A stretch of DNA of 39,089 nt from Thermoleophilia bacterium (lineage in GTDB: Bacteria; Actinomycetota; Thermoleophilia; Gaiellales; JAICJC01), in NCBI GenBank assembly GCA_025928655.1, contig JAICJC010000020.1:1-39089 (forward strand), written 5' to 3'. The notes below the pieces were generated by a model that worked only from the letters and a program-made list of their open reading frames with translations, ran no database searches and had not been told where the DNA came from. The position numbers and the translations under genes were made by a program. Positions 7,995 to 15,806 of the stretch are shown here, in pieces (the stretch's first letter is position 1; every line of letters starts with the position of its first letter).

Positions 7995-8041
7995 GTTCGC
8001 ACGGGCCTCAACACGCGGCCCGCCCGCCCGATAACCCGGAT

Positions 8042-9451
8042 GTGAACACCCACCGCGTCCGCCGTCTCGGCCTCTTCCTGCTCGCCTTCTTCCCCGCCGT
8101 CGGGTACACGCTCGTGCGCACGGACACGGTGCCCGTCGCGGGCGCGTTCGTCTCACCGCCGACGCACGTGCTCGCCGTGGGCGGCGCGGCGCTCGCCGCA
8201 CTGCTCGCCGCGATGCTGATGGTGCGGGTCGCGATGCGCGAGAACGACATCCGCGGCGGCCTGATCGGCGTCGGCTTCCTCGCGATGGCCGGGCTGCTCA
8301 TCATCCACGCCTCGGCGACGCCCGGGTTCATCCTGGGGGAGTACGGGCGCAACGCCACCATCGGCCTCGCCGGCGCCCTCGCCGTGCCCACGGGGGGGAT
8401 CCTGTTCGCCGTCGCGCTGCTCGTCCCCGTCCGCGTGATGGACGCGCCCCGCCGCATCCTGCAGGCGACCGCCGTCACCGTCACGACGCTCCTCGTGTTC
8501 GGCGCGATCGGCCTCGGGCATCCCGCCCTGATCCCGCTGATCCCGGTCAACGTCTCGCCCGGCGTCTACATCCTGCTCACTCCCGCGTGCGTCGTCTACG
8601 CCTGGCTGGCGTGGCGGACGTGGCAGACCTACCTCCTCACCCGGCGCCCGAGCGACGCCGTCGTCGCCGTCGGCCTCGTCTGGCTCGGCACGTCGATCCC
8701 GACCTACCTGCTCTCGCCGGTGTGGTCGTGGACGTTCTGGGCCGGCCACGGCCTCGAGGCGTCGGGCTTCCTGGCGGTGGCGGCCGCCGTCACCCGCGAC
8801 CTCACCCGGCGCGCGCCCACCTACGCGCTGCGCCGCCGCACCCGGGCGCAGGACCTGCTCGACTCCGAGTCCGAGCTCCTGGGCGGCTACGTCAAGTCGC
8901 TCAAAGCCGACCTGCACCACCACGATCCCTCGACGCTCGTCCACTCGCAGAACGTCGCCATGCTGGCCGTCGCGGTCGGCGAGCAGCTCTCGCTCCCGGC
9001 CCCGGCCCTGCGGCGGCTGGCCGTCGCCGGGCTGCTCCACGACATCGGCAAGCTGCGCATCGCGCCGGAGATCCTGAACAAGCCGGGCAAGCTGACCGAC
9101 GACGAGTACGGGACGATCAAGACGCACCCCCAGGCGGGCGCGAACATCCTCTCGCGGGTCGGCAGCTTCGAGGAGGAGATCCCGATCGTGCTCGCCCACC
9201 ACGAGCGCGTCGACGGCCGCGGCTACCCGCACGGCCTCGCCGGAGAGGACATCCCGCTCGAGGCCCGGATCCTCTCGATCTGCGACGTCTTCGACGCCCT
9301 CACGAGCTGGCGCGCCTACCGCGAGCCGTGGTCGCACGAGCGCGCGCTCGACCTGATCAAGTCGGACACCGGGACGGCCTTCGACCCGGCCTGCGCCGCC
9401 GCGCTCCTGGCCGTCATCGGCGCCGACGCGGCCGCCGGCATCGCCGCGTAG
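8042..9451 (+). CDS. Membrane-anchored HD-GYP domain protein, probable c-di-GMP phosphodiesterase
   Basis: 469 aa. The N-terminal ~260 residues hold about seven to eight hydrophobic spans with short loops and act as an integral-membrane sensor of unknown ligand. The C-terminal HD-GYP domain shows LLHDIGKLRIAPEILNKPG (His333/Asp334), the HHERVDGRGYPHGL block with the GYP signature at 394-396, and ARILSICDVFDALTSWRAYR. HD-GYP proteins hydrolyse c-di-GMP, and some act on other cyclic dinucleotides. I place the start at GTG 8042 because the ORF-track frame to 7904 runs through the palindrome array and gives low-complexity sequence. It stands alone between a repeat array and a divergent-function exporter gene. 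Confidence 0.9.
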   Translation: MNTHRVRRLGLFLLAFFPAVGYTLVRTDTVPVAGAFVSPPTHVLAVGGAALAALLAAMLMVRVAMRENDIRGGLIGVGFLAMAGLLIIHASATPGFILGEYGRNATIGLAGALAVPTGGILFAVALLVPVRVMDAPRRILQATAVTVTTLLVFGAIGLGHPALIPLIPVNVSPGVYILLTPACVVYAWLAWRTWQTYLLTRRPSDAVVAVGLVWLGTSIPTYLLSPVWSWTFWAGHGLEASGFLAVAAAVTRDLTRRAPTYALRRRTRAQDLLDSESELLGGYVKSLKADLHHHDPSTLVHSQNVAMLAVAVGEQLSLPAPALRRLAVAGLLHDIGKLRIAPEILNKPGKLTDDEYGTIKTHPQAGANILSRVGSFEEEIPIVLAHHERVDGRGYPHGLAGEDIPLEARILSICDVFDALTSWRAYREPWSHERALDLIKSDTGTAFDPACAAALLAVIGADAAAGIAA

Positions 9452-9494
9452 ACCACCAGCGCTCACCCCGGCGGGCGTCTGGTTGACTACGGGC

Positions 9495-10403
9495 GTGGCA
9501 ACGTCCGCGGCGATCGACAGCATCTCGCGATCGCAGCATCGCCGCGGCCAGACATACGTCGCCCTCGCCGCCCTGGCCTGGTCGACCGCCGGCGTGCTCC
9601 AGCGCGAGCTGCACGTCGGGCTGGGGACGCAGGTGGCGGGGCGGGCGCTGTTCGCCTTCGTGGCGCTCGCGCTCTTCGTCGCCGCGGGACAGTGGCGCGA
9701 CCCGGCCTCCCCCATGCGCGGGAGCGGTTGGGCGATGGTCGGCGTGAGCGTCTCGACCGCCCTCGCGTCGGGCTCGTTCATCGTCGCCCTGAACTACTCG
9801 ACGGTCGCGAACGTGCTCTTCCTGCAGGCGGCGGCGCCGATGGTGGCGGCGCTGCTCGCGTGGCTCATGCTGAGCGAGCCGGTGTCGCGGCGCTCCTGGA
9901 TCGCCATGCTGATCGCGCTCGCCGGCGTCGGGGTGATGGTCGGCGCGCCCGGCAACGGCGGGATCCTGGTCACCCTGCTCACGATCGTGATCCCGCTCTC
10001 GTTCGCCGTCAGCATCGTGATCACGCGCCACCACCGGCACATGTCGATGGCGCCGGCCACCGCCCTCGCCCAGATCCTGATCCTCGTCTGCGCGGCCCCG
10101 TTCGCCCATCCCGGCTCCGTGAACGAGAGAAACCTCGTCCTGCTGATCCTGCTCGGGGCGGGCCAGATCGGGCTCGGCCTCGCGCTGCTCTCGATCGGGG
10201 CGCGGCTGCTGCCGGCCGCGGAGATCGCCACGATCACGCTGCTCGAGGTCGTGCTGGGCCCGCTGTGGGTGTGGATGGCCGTGTCGGAACGGCCCGCGTC
10301 GGCAACGCTCGTCGGCGGGGCGGTCGTCACCGCCGCCGTGCTGCTTCAGGCGAGCGCCGAGCCGCCCGCCCCGGCGGCCGAGATCAGCCCGCCCCCACCG
10401 TGA
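9495..10403 (+). CDS. EamA/DMT-family transporter
   Basis: About 302 aa with ten predicted hydrophobic helices in two EamA repeats, as in the RhaT/YdcZ/EamA drug/metabolite exporters. The first helix is at about 20-38 (TYVALAALAWSTAGVLQRE), and the second repeat begins near GILVTLLTIVIPLSFAV. Typical features are the internal PMVAALLAWLMLSEPVSRR motif and the C-terminal Pro-rich tail. Start choices are GTG 9495 or TTG 9483, which adds four residues; neither has a good ribosome site. The substrate is unknown. It converges with the PLP enzyme gene, with a repeat-filled gap of 107 bases between them. Confidence 0.85.
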   Translation: MATSAAIDSISRSQHRRGQTYVALAALAWSTAGVLQRELHVGLGTQVAGRALFAFVALALFVAAGQWRDPASPMRGSGWAMVGVSVSTALASGSFIVALNYSTVANVLFLQAAAPMVAALLAWLMLSEPVSRRSWIAMLIALAGVGVMVGAPGNGGILVTLLTIVIPLSFAVSIVITRHHRHMSMAPATALAQILILVCAAPFAHPGSVNERNLVLLILLGAGQIGLGLALLSIGARLLPAAEIATITLLEVVLGPLWVWMAVSERPASATLVGGAVVTAAVLLQASAEPPAPAAEISPPPP

Positions 10404-10436
10404 CGGCACCGCCGGGCCCACCGCTCGGCGCCCACC

Positions 10437-10499
10437 GGGGTCCGACCCCGAACGTCGGGCGTTGCACATCTGGGGCCGTGCCGTTCGGGGTCTGACCCC
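10437..10499. repeat. Inverted pair of GGGGTCNGACCCC palindromes
   Basis: GGGGTCCGACCCC at 10437-10449 and GGGGTCTGACCCC at 10487-10499. The sequences beside them also match in inverted orientation (ACCCCGAACG after the first, CCGTTCGGGG before the second), so the pair can fold as two small hairpins or one large one. It fills the gap between the convergent EamA gene (stop 10403) and PLP enzyme gene (stop 10511). The second copy's flank CCGTTCGGGGTC also matches the copy at 17012. Confidence 0.85.
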
Positions 10500-10510
10500 G
10501 AGGTGGGGCC

Positions 10511-11947
10511 TCAGTCCGCAACCACCTTGAACGAGCCCAGGGAGGAGTCGGTGGCGTAGGAGATCCTGGCGCCGTGCGCCGCCTCCGTCCGCAGCCGCTC
10601 CCACAGCTCCGCCCCGATCACCTCGCCCGGCGCGAGGGCGGGGATCCCGGGCGGGTAGGGCACCGCGAACTCGGCCGCGACCCGGCCGACCGCGTCCGCC
10701 GCGGCGACCCGCTCCGTGGGCGCGAACGCCGCCTCGCGCGGCGTCATCGCCTGCTCCGGGTTCGTGCGCCACGAGGTCGCCACGGGGGGCGGGTCGCCGA
10801 CGCTGCCGCGGTGCTCGTCGACGGCGGCGCGCAGGATAGGAACGAAGGCGTCGACGCGGCTCGCGTCGTCGCCGACGGTGATGTGCGGGATGAGCACGCG
10901 CCGGTCGGCACCCTCGACCTGGACGCCCCGTGCCCGCAGCGAGCGGTCGACGGCGATGCCGTCGGCGTGCGCGCCCGCCAGGTCGACGACGAGCTTCAGC
11001 GGGTCGCGGGCCAGCACGGACGGATGGCCGAGGACGGCGTCGTCGCCGATCACCCGCAGGCCCTCGATCGTCTCCACCCCCTCGCGCGCGCGTGCGTAAA
11101 GCTCGACCGCGGCGCCGATCAGCCGTTCGCCCTCGGCCTGCATCCACGCCCGGGTCTGGTCGATCGTGCTGTAGATCATGGCCGACGGGCTCGTCGTCAG
11201 CAGCATGTCGAAGGCCGCGCCCAGCCGCTCGAGGTCGATGCGGCCCGTGTCGCGGGCGAGCAGCAGCGCGCCGGGCGTGAGTGACATGAGCGTCTTGTGC
11301 GTGCTGAGCGCGATGGCGTCGGCGCCGAGCGCGAGCGCGTTGCGCGGGACGCTGCTCGCGAAGCCGAAGTGGGCCGCCCAGGCGTGGTCGCAGACGAGCG
11401 TCACCCCGCGCGCGTGGCAGGTCTCGGCGATCGCGGGCAGGTCGGAGAGGACGCCGACGTAGGACGGCTCGGTCAGGATCGCGGTGCGGATGCCCGGCTC
11501 GGCGTCGAGCGCTGCGGCAACCCGGCCGGCCGGCGTCCCGAGCGGGATGCCGAGCTCGTCGGAGACGTCCGGCGAGAGCCACACCGGCCGCGCCCCGGCC
11601 AGGATCAGGCCGGAGTAGACCGACTTGTGGCAGGTGCGGTGGACGAGCACCGGCTCCCCCGGCCGGGTCGTCGCCAGGCAGAGCGCCTGGTTGGGGTGAG
11701 TGGAGCCGTTGTGGCTGAACCGGCACATGTCGGCCCCCCACGCCGCCGCCGCCAGCGCCTCGGCCCGTTCGAGCACCTGGTGGTCGTTGCGCAGCGTGTC
11801 GGCGCCGCCGTGGTGGGGGATGTCCGAGAGCAGCAGCGACCCCTCGCCCACGAGCGCCGGGTTGCGCTTGTGCCCCGGGGTCGTCATGGGCGTCGGGACG
11901 TCGCGCAGGTAGGCGGCAACCGCGTCGGCGAAGGGGGTCTCGGTCAT
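10511..11947 (-). CDS. Orn/Lys/Arg decarboxylase-family PLP enzyme
   Basis: 478-aa fold-type I PLP enzyme of the SpeA/CadA-like major domain family. Landmarks: TPGHKRNPALVG near the N terminus, FSHNGSTHPNQAL, the aromatic-rich YSGLILAGARPVW segment, the Asp-His pair CDHAWAAHFG, the Schiff-base lysine in STHKTLMSLTPG (about Lys218), and the C-terminal YPPGIPALAPGEVI characteristic of the Orn/Lys/Arg decarboxylase C domain. It is of the short form without the N-terminal wing domain. The ATG at 11947 is 8 bases from a TANNNT box. The ORF track extends this frame to 13435, but that part is antisense to the acyl-CoA ligase. Arginine, lysine and ornithine cannot be told apart. Confidence 0.88.
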   Translation of the reverse strand: MTETPFADAVAAYLRDVPTPMTTPGHKRNPALVGEGSLLLSDIPHHGGADTLRNDHQVLERAEALAAAAWGADMCRFSHNGSTHPNQALCLATTRPGEPVLVHRTCHKSVYSGLILAGARPVWLSPDVSDELGIPLGTPAGRVAAALDAEPGIRTAILTEPSYVGVLSDLPAIAETCHARGVTLVCDHAWAAHFGFASSVPRNALALGADAIALSTHKTLMSLTPGALLLARDTGRIDLERLGAAFDMLLTTSPSAMIYSTIDQTRAWMQAEGERLIGAAVELYARAREGVETIEGLRVIGDDAVLGHPSVLARDPLKLVVDLAGAHADGIAVDRSLRARGVQVEGADRRVLIPHITVGDDASRVDAFVPILRAAVDEHRGSVGDPPPVATSWRTNPEQAMTPREAAFAPTERVAAADAVGRVAAEFAVPYPPGIPALAPGEVIGAELWERLRTEAAHGARISYATDSSLGSFKVVAD

Positions 11948-11955
11948 GCCGGGCG

Positions 11956-11961
11956 AGTCTA
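11956..11961 (-). promoter_or_regulatory. Candidate -10 box for the PLP decarboxylase
   Basis: TAGACT on the minus strand ends 8 bases before the ATG at 11947, the arrangement of leaderless actinobacterial promoters. On the plus strand of the same 63-base divergent gap, TTGCAC (11973-11978) and GATGAT (11997-12002), 18 bases apart, could drive the acyl-CoA ligase, whose ATG follows at 12011. Confidence 0.35.
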
Positions 11962-12010
11962 CGCGCCGGCGGTTGCACCCGGCCCGGGCAACCCGCGATG
12001 ATCCGCCTCC

Positions 12011-13489
12011 ATGCCGCAGACGATCCCGGAGCTGTTCGACGAGGCGGTCGCCGCGGCGCCCGACAAGGTCTGGCTCGTTGCCGGGGACGAATCGTTCACC
12101 TATGCGGAGGCGCGCGCCCGGATCGGGCGAGCGGCGGCGGCGCTCCGCGCGGCCGGCCTGCGCCCCGGCGAGCCCGTGCTGGCGACCATGCGAAACACGC
12201 CGGACCACCTCTTCACATGGCTCGCGTCCGCCTACGCCGGCACCATCCTCGTCACCGCCAACCCGCGCAGCGCGGAGGCCGAGCTGGCGGGGCTGGTGGG
12301 CCAGGTGCGGCCGCGGCTGGTCGTCTCCGACGCTCCGCTTCCGGGCGCCGTCGCGGTCGAGCGCCTGTTCGAGGAGGAGGCGGGATTCGACGGGACCGGG
12401 CCCGCCGGGCCGGACGACGCCGCCGTCCTGATCCCGACATCGGGGACGACCGGCCGATCGAAGCTCGTCACGCAGACCCACCGCGCCTACGTGATGGCGG
12501 GCGAGGGCTTCCCGTGGTGGATGGAGCTCGGCCCCGACGACCGGCTGATGACCTCGCTCCCGCTCTTCCACATCAACGCGCCCACCTACTCGATGCTCGG
12601 GTCGGTCGCCGCCGGCGCCAGCCTGGCGCTCCTGCCCGGCTTCTCCGCCAGCGGGTTCCTGGCCTCGGCCCGGAAGCACGGCGCGACCGAGTTCAACGCG
12701 ATCGGGGCGATGCTCGAGATCCTGATGCGCCAGCCCGAGCGCCCCGACGACGCCGACACGCCCCTGCGCCTGTGCTACACGGGGCCGGCGCCGCCGAAGG
12801 AGCGCCACCTCGAGATCGAGCGCCGCTTCGGCCTGCGGATCGTGTGCGGGTACGCGATGTCGGAGACGCCGTACGGCACGATCTGGCCCCGGCGGACGCG
12901 CCCGTTCGGGACGCTCGGGAGCATTCGCCAGCACCCGACGCTGGGCGTCGTCAACGAGGGCCGGGTGATGCAGGACGGCGGCCCGGCCGGGCCGGGCGAG
13001 GTGGGCGAGCTCGAGCTGCGCAACCCGGCGGTGATGAAGGGCTACTGGGGCATGCCCGAGGAGACGGCGAAGGTGCTCTCCGACGACGGCTGGCTGCGCA
13101 CGGGCGATCTGGTGACGGACGACGGCGAGGGCACCTACACGTTCGTCGGCCGCGTTAAGGAGGTGATCCGGCGCCGGGGCGAGAACGTCGCGCCCGCCGA
13201 GATCGAGGAGGCGCTCGTCGACCATCCGGCCGTGTTCGAGGCGGCCGTCGTCGGCGTGCCGTCCGAGCTGTCCGAGGAGGACATCAAGGCGTTCGTCGTC
13301 CTCCATGACCCGGCTGCCGACCTCGCCGCCGTGCGCGACCATGCGGCGGGGCTGCTCGCGCCGTTCAAGGTGCCGCGCTACATGCAGGCGACGGCCGAGC
13401 TCCCGCACACGCCGACCGGCCGGGTGGCCAAGCATGAGATCACCCGCGAGCGCACGCCCGACGAGATCGACTTCGAGAGGAGAGCATGA
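12011..13489 (+). CDS. Acyl-CoA synthetase (AMP-forming), class I adenylate-forming enzyme
   Basis: Activates a carboxylic acid to its CoA thioester via an acyl-AMP. The 492-aa sequence has the P-loop-like LIPTSGTTGRSKLV (about 141-154), the SLPLFHINAPTYSML region, GYAMSETPYG (A5 motif), the LRTGDLVTDDGEGTYTFVGRVKEVIRRRGENV hinge (A7-A8) and the C-terminal catalytic lysine in TPTGRVAKHEI (A10). The pattern resembles the crotonobetaine/carnitine-CoA ligase-like branch, but substrate specificity is not readable. It is the first gene of a four-gene operon and overlaps the citryl-CoA-lyase-like gene by 4 bases (ATGA). The neighbour suggests that the acid activated here may be a citrate-like or 3-hydroxy-acid substrate (inference). 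Confidence 0.92.
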   Translation: MPQTIPELFDEAVAAAPDKVWLVAGDESFTYAEARARIGRAAAALRAAGLRPGEPVLATMRNTPDHLFTWLASAYAGTILVTANPRSAEAELAGLVGQVRPRLVVSDAPLPGAVAVERLFEEEAGFDGTGPAGPDDAAVLIPTSGTTGRSKLVTQTHRAYVMAGEGFPWWMELGPDDRLMTSLPLFHINAPTYSMLGSVAAGASLALLPGFSASGFLASARKHGATEFNAIGAMLEILMRQPERPDDADTPLRLCYTGPAPPKERHLEIERRFGLRIVCGYAMSETPYGTIWPRRTRPFGTLGSIRQHPTLGVVNEGRVMQDGGPAGPGEVGELELRNPAVMKGYWGMPEETAKVLSDDGWLRTGDLVTDDGEGTYTFVGRVKEVIRRRGENVAPAEIEEALVDHPAVFEAAVVGVPSELSEEDIKAFVVLHDPAADLAAVRDHAAGLLAPFKVPRYMQATAELPHTPTGRVAKHEITRERTPDEIDFERRA

Positions 13490-14259
13490 GCACGAGCGAC
13501 TGGCTACGCACCGACATCGGCACGACCACCGCCGACGCCATCACCATCCGCGGGCACGACCTGGCCGGGGAGCTGATGGGCCGGGTCACGTTCACCGAGC
13601 TCGCATTCCTGCTCGTCCAGGGCCGGATGCCCGCGGAGGGCGAGACGATGCTGCTCGACGCGGTGCTCGTCTCGCTCGCCGACCACGGCCTCACGCCGAC
13701 CGTGCTCGCGGCGAGGCTCACCTACACCGGCGCACCCGAGTCGCTTCAGGGCGCCGTCGCGTCGGGGCTCCTGGGCGCGGGGACGGTGTTCCTCGGCGTC
13801 GTCGAGGACGCGGCCGTGTTCCTGGCCGGCATCGTCGCGGGGTCGCAGGGCGACGTGGACCTGAACGCGGCGGCCGATGCGGCGGTCGCCGCCAGGCTGG
13901 AGTCGGGCCGGCGGGTGCCCGGCCTCGGCCACCCCATCCACAGGGTCGAGGACCCGCGCACGCCGCGCATGTACGCGATCGCCGAGGAGGCCGGCGTGCT
14001 CGGGCCGCACCTGCGCGCGCTCGAGCTGGTGGCGGCCGCGGCGGCGAAGCGGACCGGCCGCAGCCTCCCCATCAACGGCGCCGGCGCGGCGGGGGCGGCG
14101 CTCGCCGACATCGGCTTCGCGCCCGAGATCGTGCGCGGGTTCGCGCTGCTCGCGCGCACCGCGGGCGTCGTGGCGCACCTGGCGGAGGAGATGGAGCGGC
14201 CGCTGGGGATGCCGCTCTTCCGCTACGTCGACGAGCGGCTGGCGGAGGGACGGCGGTGA
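13486..14259 (+). CDS. Citrate synthase-fold protein, citryl-CoA lyase-like
   Basis: A short 257-aa member of the citrate synthase superfamily, about the length of citryl-CoA lyase-type proteins rather than the ~370-430 aa of true citrate synthases. Visible blocks are TFTELAFLLVQGRMP, the LQGAVASGLLGAGTVFLGVVEDAA region, the CoA/active-site PGLGHPIHRVEDPRTPR segment with the conserved His, LPINGAGAAGAALADIG, and the GFALLARTAGVVAHLAEE helix near the C terminus. Expected chemistry is reversible cleavage of a citryl- or related 3-hydroxyacyl-CoA into acetyl-CoA (or an analogue) and an oxo acid. The gene lies between an acyl-CoA ligase and an SDR, with 4-base overlaps on both sides, so the proteins are probably made together. 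Confidence 0.85.
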   Translation: MSTSDWLRTDIGTTTADAITIRGHDLAGELMGRVTFTELAFLLVQGRMPAEGETMLLDAVLVSLADHGLTPTVLAARLTYTGAPESLQGAVASGLLGAGTVFLGVVEDAAVFLAGIVAGSQGDVDLNAAADAAVAARLESGRRVPGLGHPIHRVEDPRTPRMYAIAEEAGVLGPHLRALELVAAAAAKRTGRSLPINGAGAAGAALADIGFAPEIVRGFALLARTAGVVAHLAEEMERPLGMPLFRYVDERLAEGRR

Positions 14260-15038
14260 GCGGCCGGGTGCAGGGCAAGACGGTCGCCATCACGGGCGCG
14301 TCCTCCGGGCTCGGCCGGGCGATGGCGCTGCGGTTCGCGGCGGAGGGCGCGCACGTGGTGTGCGCCGACGTGCGCAGCGACCCGCGTGAGGGCGGCGAGC
14401 CGACCGTCGACGTGATCGCCGCGTCCGGCGGGAGCGGCGAGTACGTCGAGGCCGACGCGTCCCGCTGGGACGACATCGACCGGCTCGTCACGACGGCCGC
14501 CGCGCACTCCGGGCGGCTGGACGTGATGGTGAACAACGCCATCGTCGCCGGCCCCCACTCCAAGGGCCTGCTCGAGACGGAGGAGGACGACTGGGACGCG
14601 ATCATGGCCGTCGGCCTGCGCGGCGTCTTCCTGTGCTGCAAGCGGGCCGTGCAGCAGATGCTGACCCAGGAGCCGGTGGCCGAGGCCCGTGGCCGCATCA
14701 TCAACCTGTCGTCGCAGCACGGCATGATCGGGGCGCCCGGGCACGTCGCCTACTGTACGGCCAAGGGCGGCGTGGTCAACCTGACCCGCCAGGTGGCGGT
14801 CGACTTCGCCCGGCGCGGGATCATCGTGAACGCGATCGCGCCCGGCAAGATCCTCACCCGCCCCGCCGACGAGCCGGACACGCCCGAAGTGCTCGCCTAT
14901 TCGCACTCGCGAACGCCGTTCTCGCGCCTGGGCCGCCCGGACGACGTGGCGGCGGCGGCGCTCTATCTGGCCTCGGACGAGTGCTCGTACGTCAGCGGCA
15001 CGAACCTGCTCGTCGACGGCGGCTGGATGGCCTACTGA
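14256..15038 (+). CDS. SDR-family oxidoreductase (first of two related copies)
   Basis: Classical short-chain dehydrogenase of 260 aa. TGASSGLG (cofactor glycine motif), the NNA motif (VNNAIVAG), catalytic Ser (NLSSQHGMIG), YxxxK (YCTAK) and the terminal VDGGWMAY are present. The ADVRSDP sequence after strand 2 has Asp at the end of the second strand, favouring NAD(H). GTG 14256 overlaps the citryl-lyase stop by 4 bases (GTGA); the ORF track runs further upstream only as a shadow. The protein at 18061-18825 shares the ADVR-DP, SQHG--GAPGH and GGWMAY blocks, so the two arose by duplication. Within this operon it probably oxidises or reduces a hydroxy/oxo intermediate. Confidence 0.9.
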   Translation: MSGRVQGKTVAITGASSGLGRAMALRFAAEGAHVVCADVRSDPREGGEPTVDVIAASGGSGEYVEADASRWDDIDRLVTTAAAHSGRLDVMVNNAIVAGPHSKGLLETEEDDWDAIMAVGLRGVFLCCKRAVQQMLTQEPVAEARGRIINLSSQHGMIGAPGHVAYCTAKGGVVNLTRQVAVDFARRGIIVNAIAPGKILTRPADEPDTPEVLAYSHSRTPFSRLGRPDDVAAAALYLASDECSYVSGTNLLVDGGWMAY

Positions 15039-15760
15039 CGCGACCGCGGCTCATCTGGGTCGATCCGGTGGGCACCGATTTCGCCGGGACGGCCATCGAG
15101 GCTTTCGCCGAGCGGCTCCGGGGCCAGGTCGACGTGACGGTTCTGGGGCTCCGCGCCCGGGGCCTGGCCCCGGGTGAGCCGTACGGGATGCACCTCGAGG
15201 TCGCCGCCGTTGCCGAGGCGGCGGGGGCCGGGCCCGTGCATCTGGCCGGGTTCTCCGCGGGGGCGACCGTCGCGCTGGCGGCGGCGCTCGCGCTCGGCGA
15301 CGCGGTGCGGAGCGTCGCCCTGCTCGAGCCGGCGTTCATCGGCGACGACGACTGGGATCCCGCCGAGGCGCGGTGGCGGGCGGCGATCGGGTCGCTCGGC
15401 GCGGCCAGCACGGCACGGGAGGTGGAGGCGTTCCGGGCCATGCTGATGGCTCCCGGCGCGACGACGCCGCCGTCACGCGGCCCGCCCGCCTGGGACTTCC
15501 GCGACGATCTGCTCGGGTCAATGCTGAGCGCGCACACCGGCTTCGAGAGCTCCGATCTGGCCGCGATCCGGGCGCCGGTTCTCCTGATCCGCGGCGGCCG
15601 CAGCACGCCGCGCTTCGGCCTCGTCGCCCGCCGGCTCATGGCGGTCTGCCCGCGGGCGTCCGAGCACGTCTTTTTGACCCTCCACCACTTCGCGCCGCCG
15701 TACCGGGAGCAGCCGGAGGAGCTCGCCGGCCTCCTGCTCGGCTTCTGGGGCGCCGCGTGA
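15035..15760 (+). CDS. Alpha/beta hydrolase
   Basis: About 241 aa. The first beta strand reads RPRLIWVDPVGTDFAG, the nucleophile elbow is GFSAGAT (Ser near 73), a late strand is PVLLIRGG, and a candidate catalytic His is in LHHFAPP. No clear acid residue stands out. The start is the problem. Homology-like sequence begins immediately at CTG 15035, which overlaps the SDR stop as CTGA; the next in-frame start is GTG 15068, which would cut off most of strand 1, and upstream GTG 14981 would overlap the SDR by 58 bases. I list it from CTG 15035. It is the last gene of the operon, and a thioesterase or esterase role would fit the CoA context (inference). Confidence 0.75.
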   Translation: MTRPRLIWVDPVGTDFAGTAIEAFAERLRGQVDVTVLGLRARGLAPGEPYGMHLEVAAVAEAAGAGPVHLAGFSAGATVALAAALALGDAVRSVALLEPAFIGDDDWDPAEARWRAAIGSLGAASTAREVEAFRAMLMAPGATTPPSRGPPAWDFRDDLLGSMLSAHTGFESSDLAAIRAPVLLIRGGRSTPRFGLVARRLMAVCPRASEHVFLTLHHFAPPYREQPEELAGLLLGFWGAA

Positions 15761-15806
15761 GCCCGTGCTGCCGTAACGCTCGCGCCCGCCGGTGCGTTGT
15801 GTAGAG

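Noticed and set aside
7904-8041. N-terminal extension of the HD-GYP ORF
   Set aside because: It translates the palindrome array; the membrane domain begins sensibly at GTG 8042.
9414-11978. 854-aa minus-strand ORF
   Set aside because: Antisense and out-of-frame shadow of the EamA and PLP-enzyme region.
10511-13435. 974-aa minus-strand ORF
   Set aside because: Only the part up to ATG 11947 is the PLP enzyme; the rest is antisense to the acyl-CoA ligase and has no family-like sequence.
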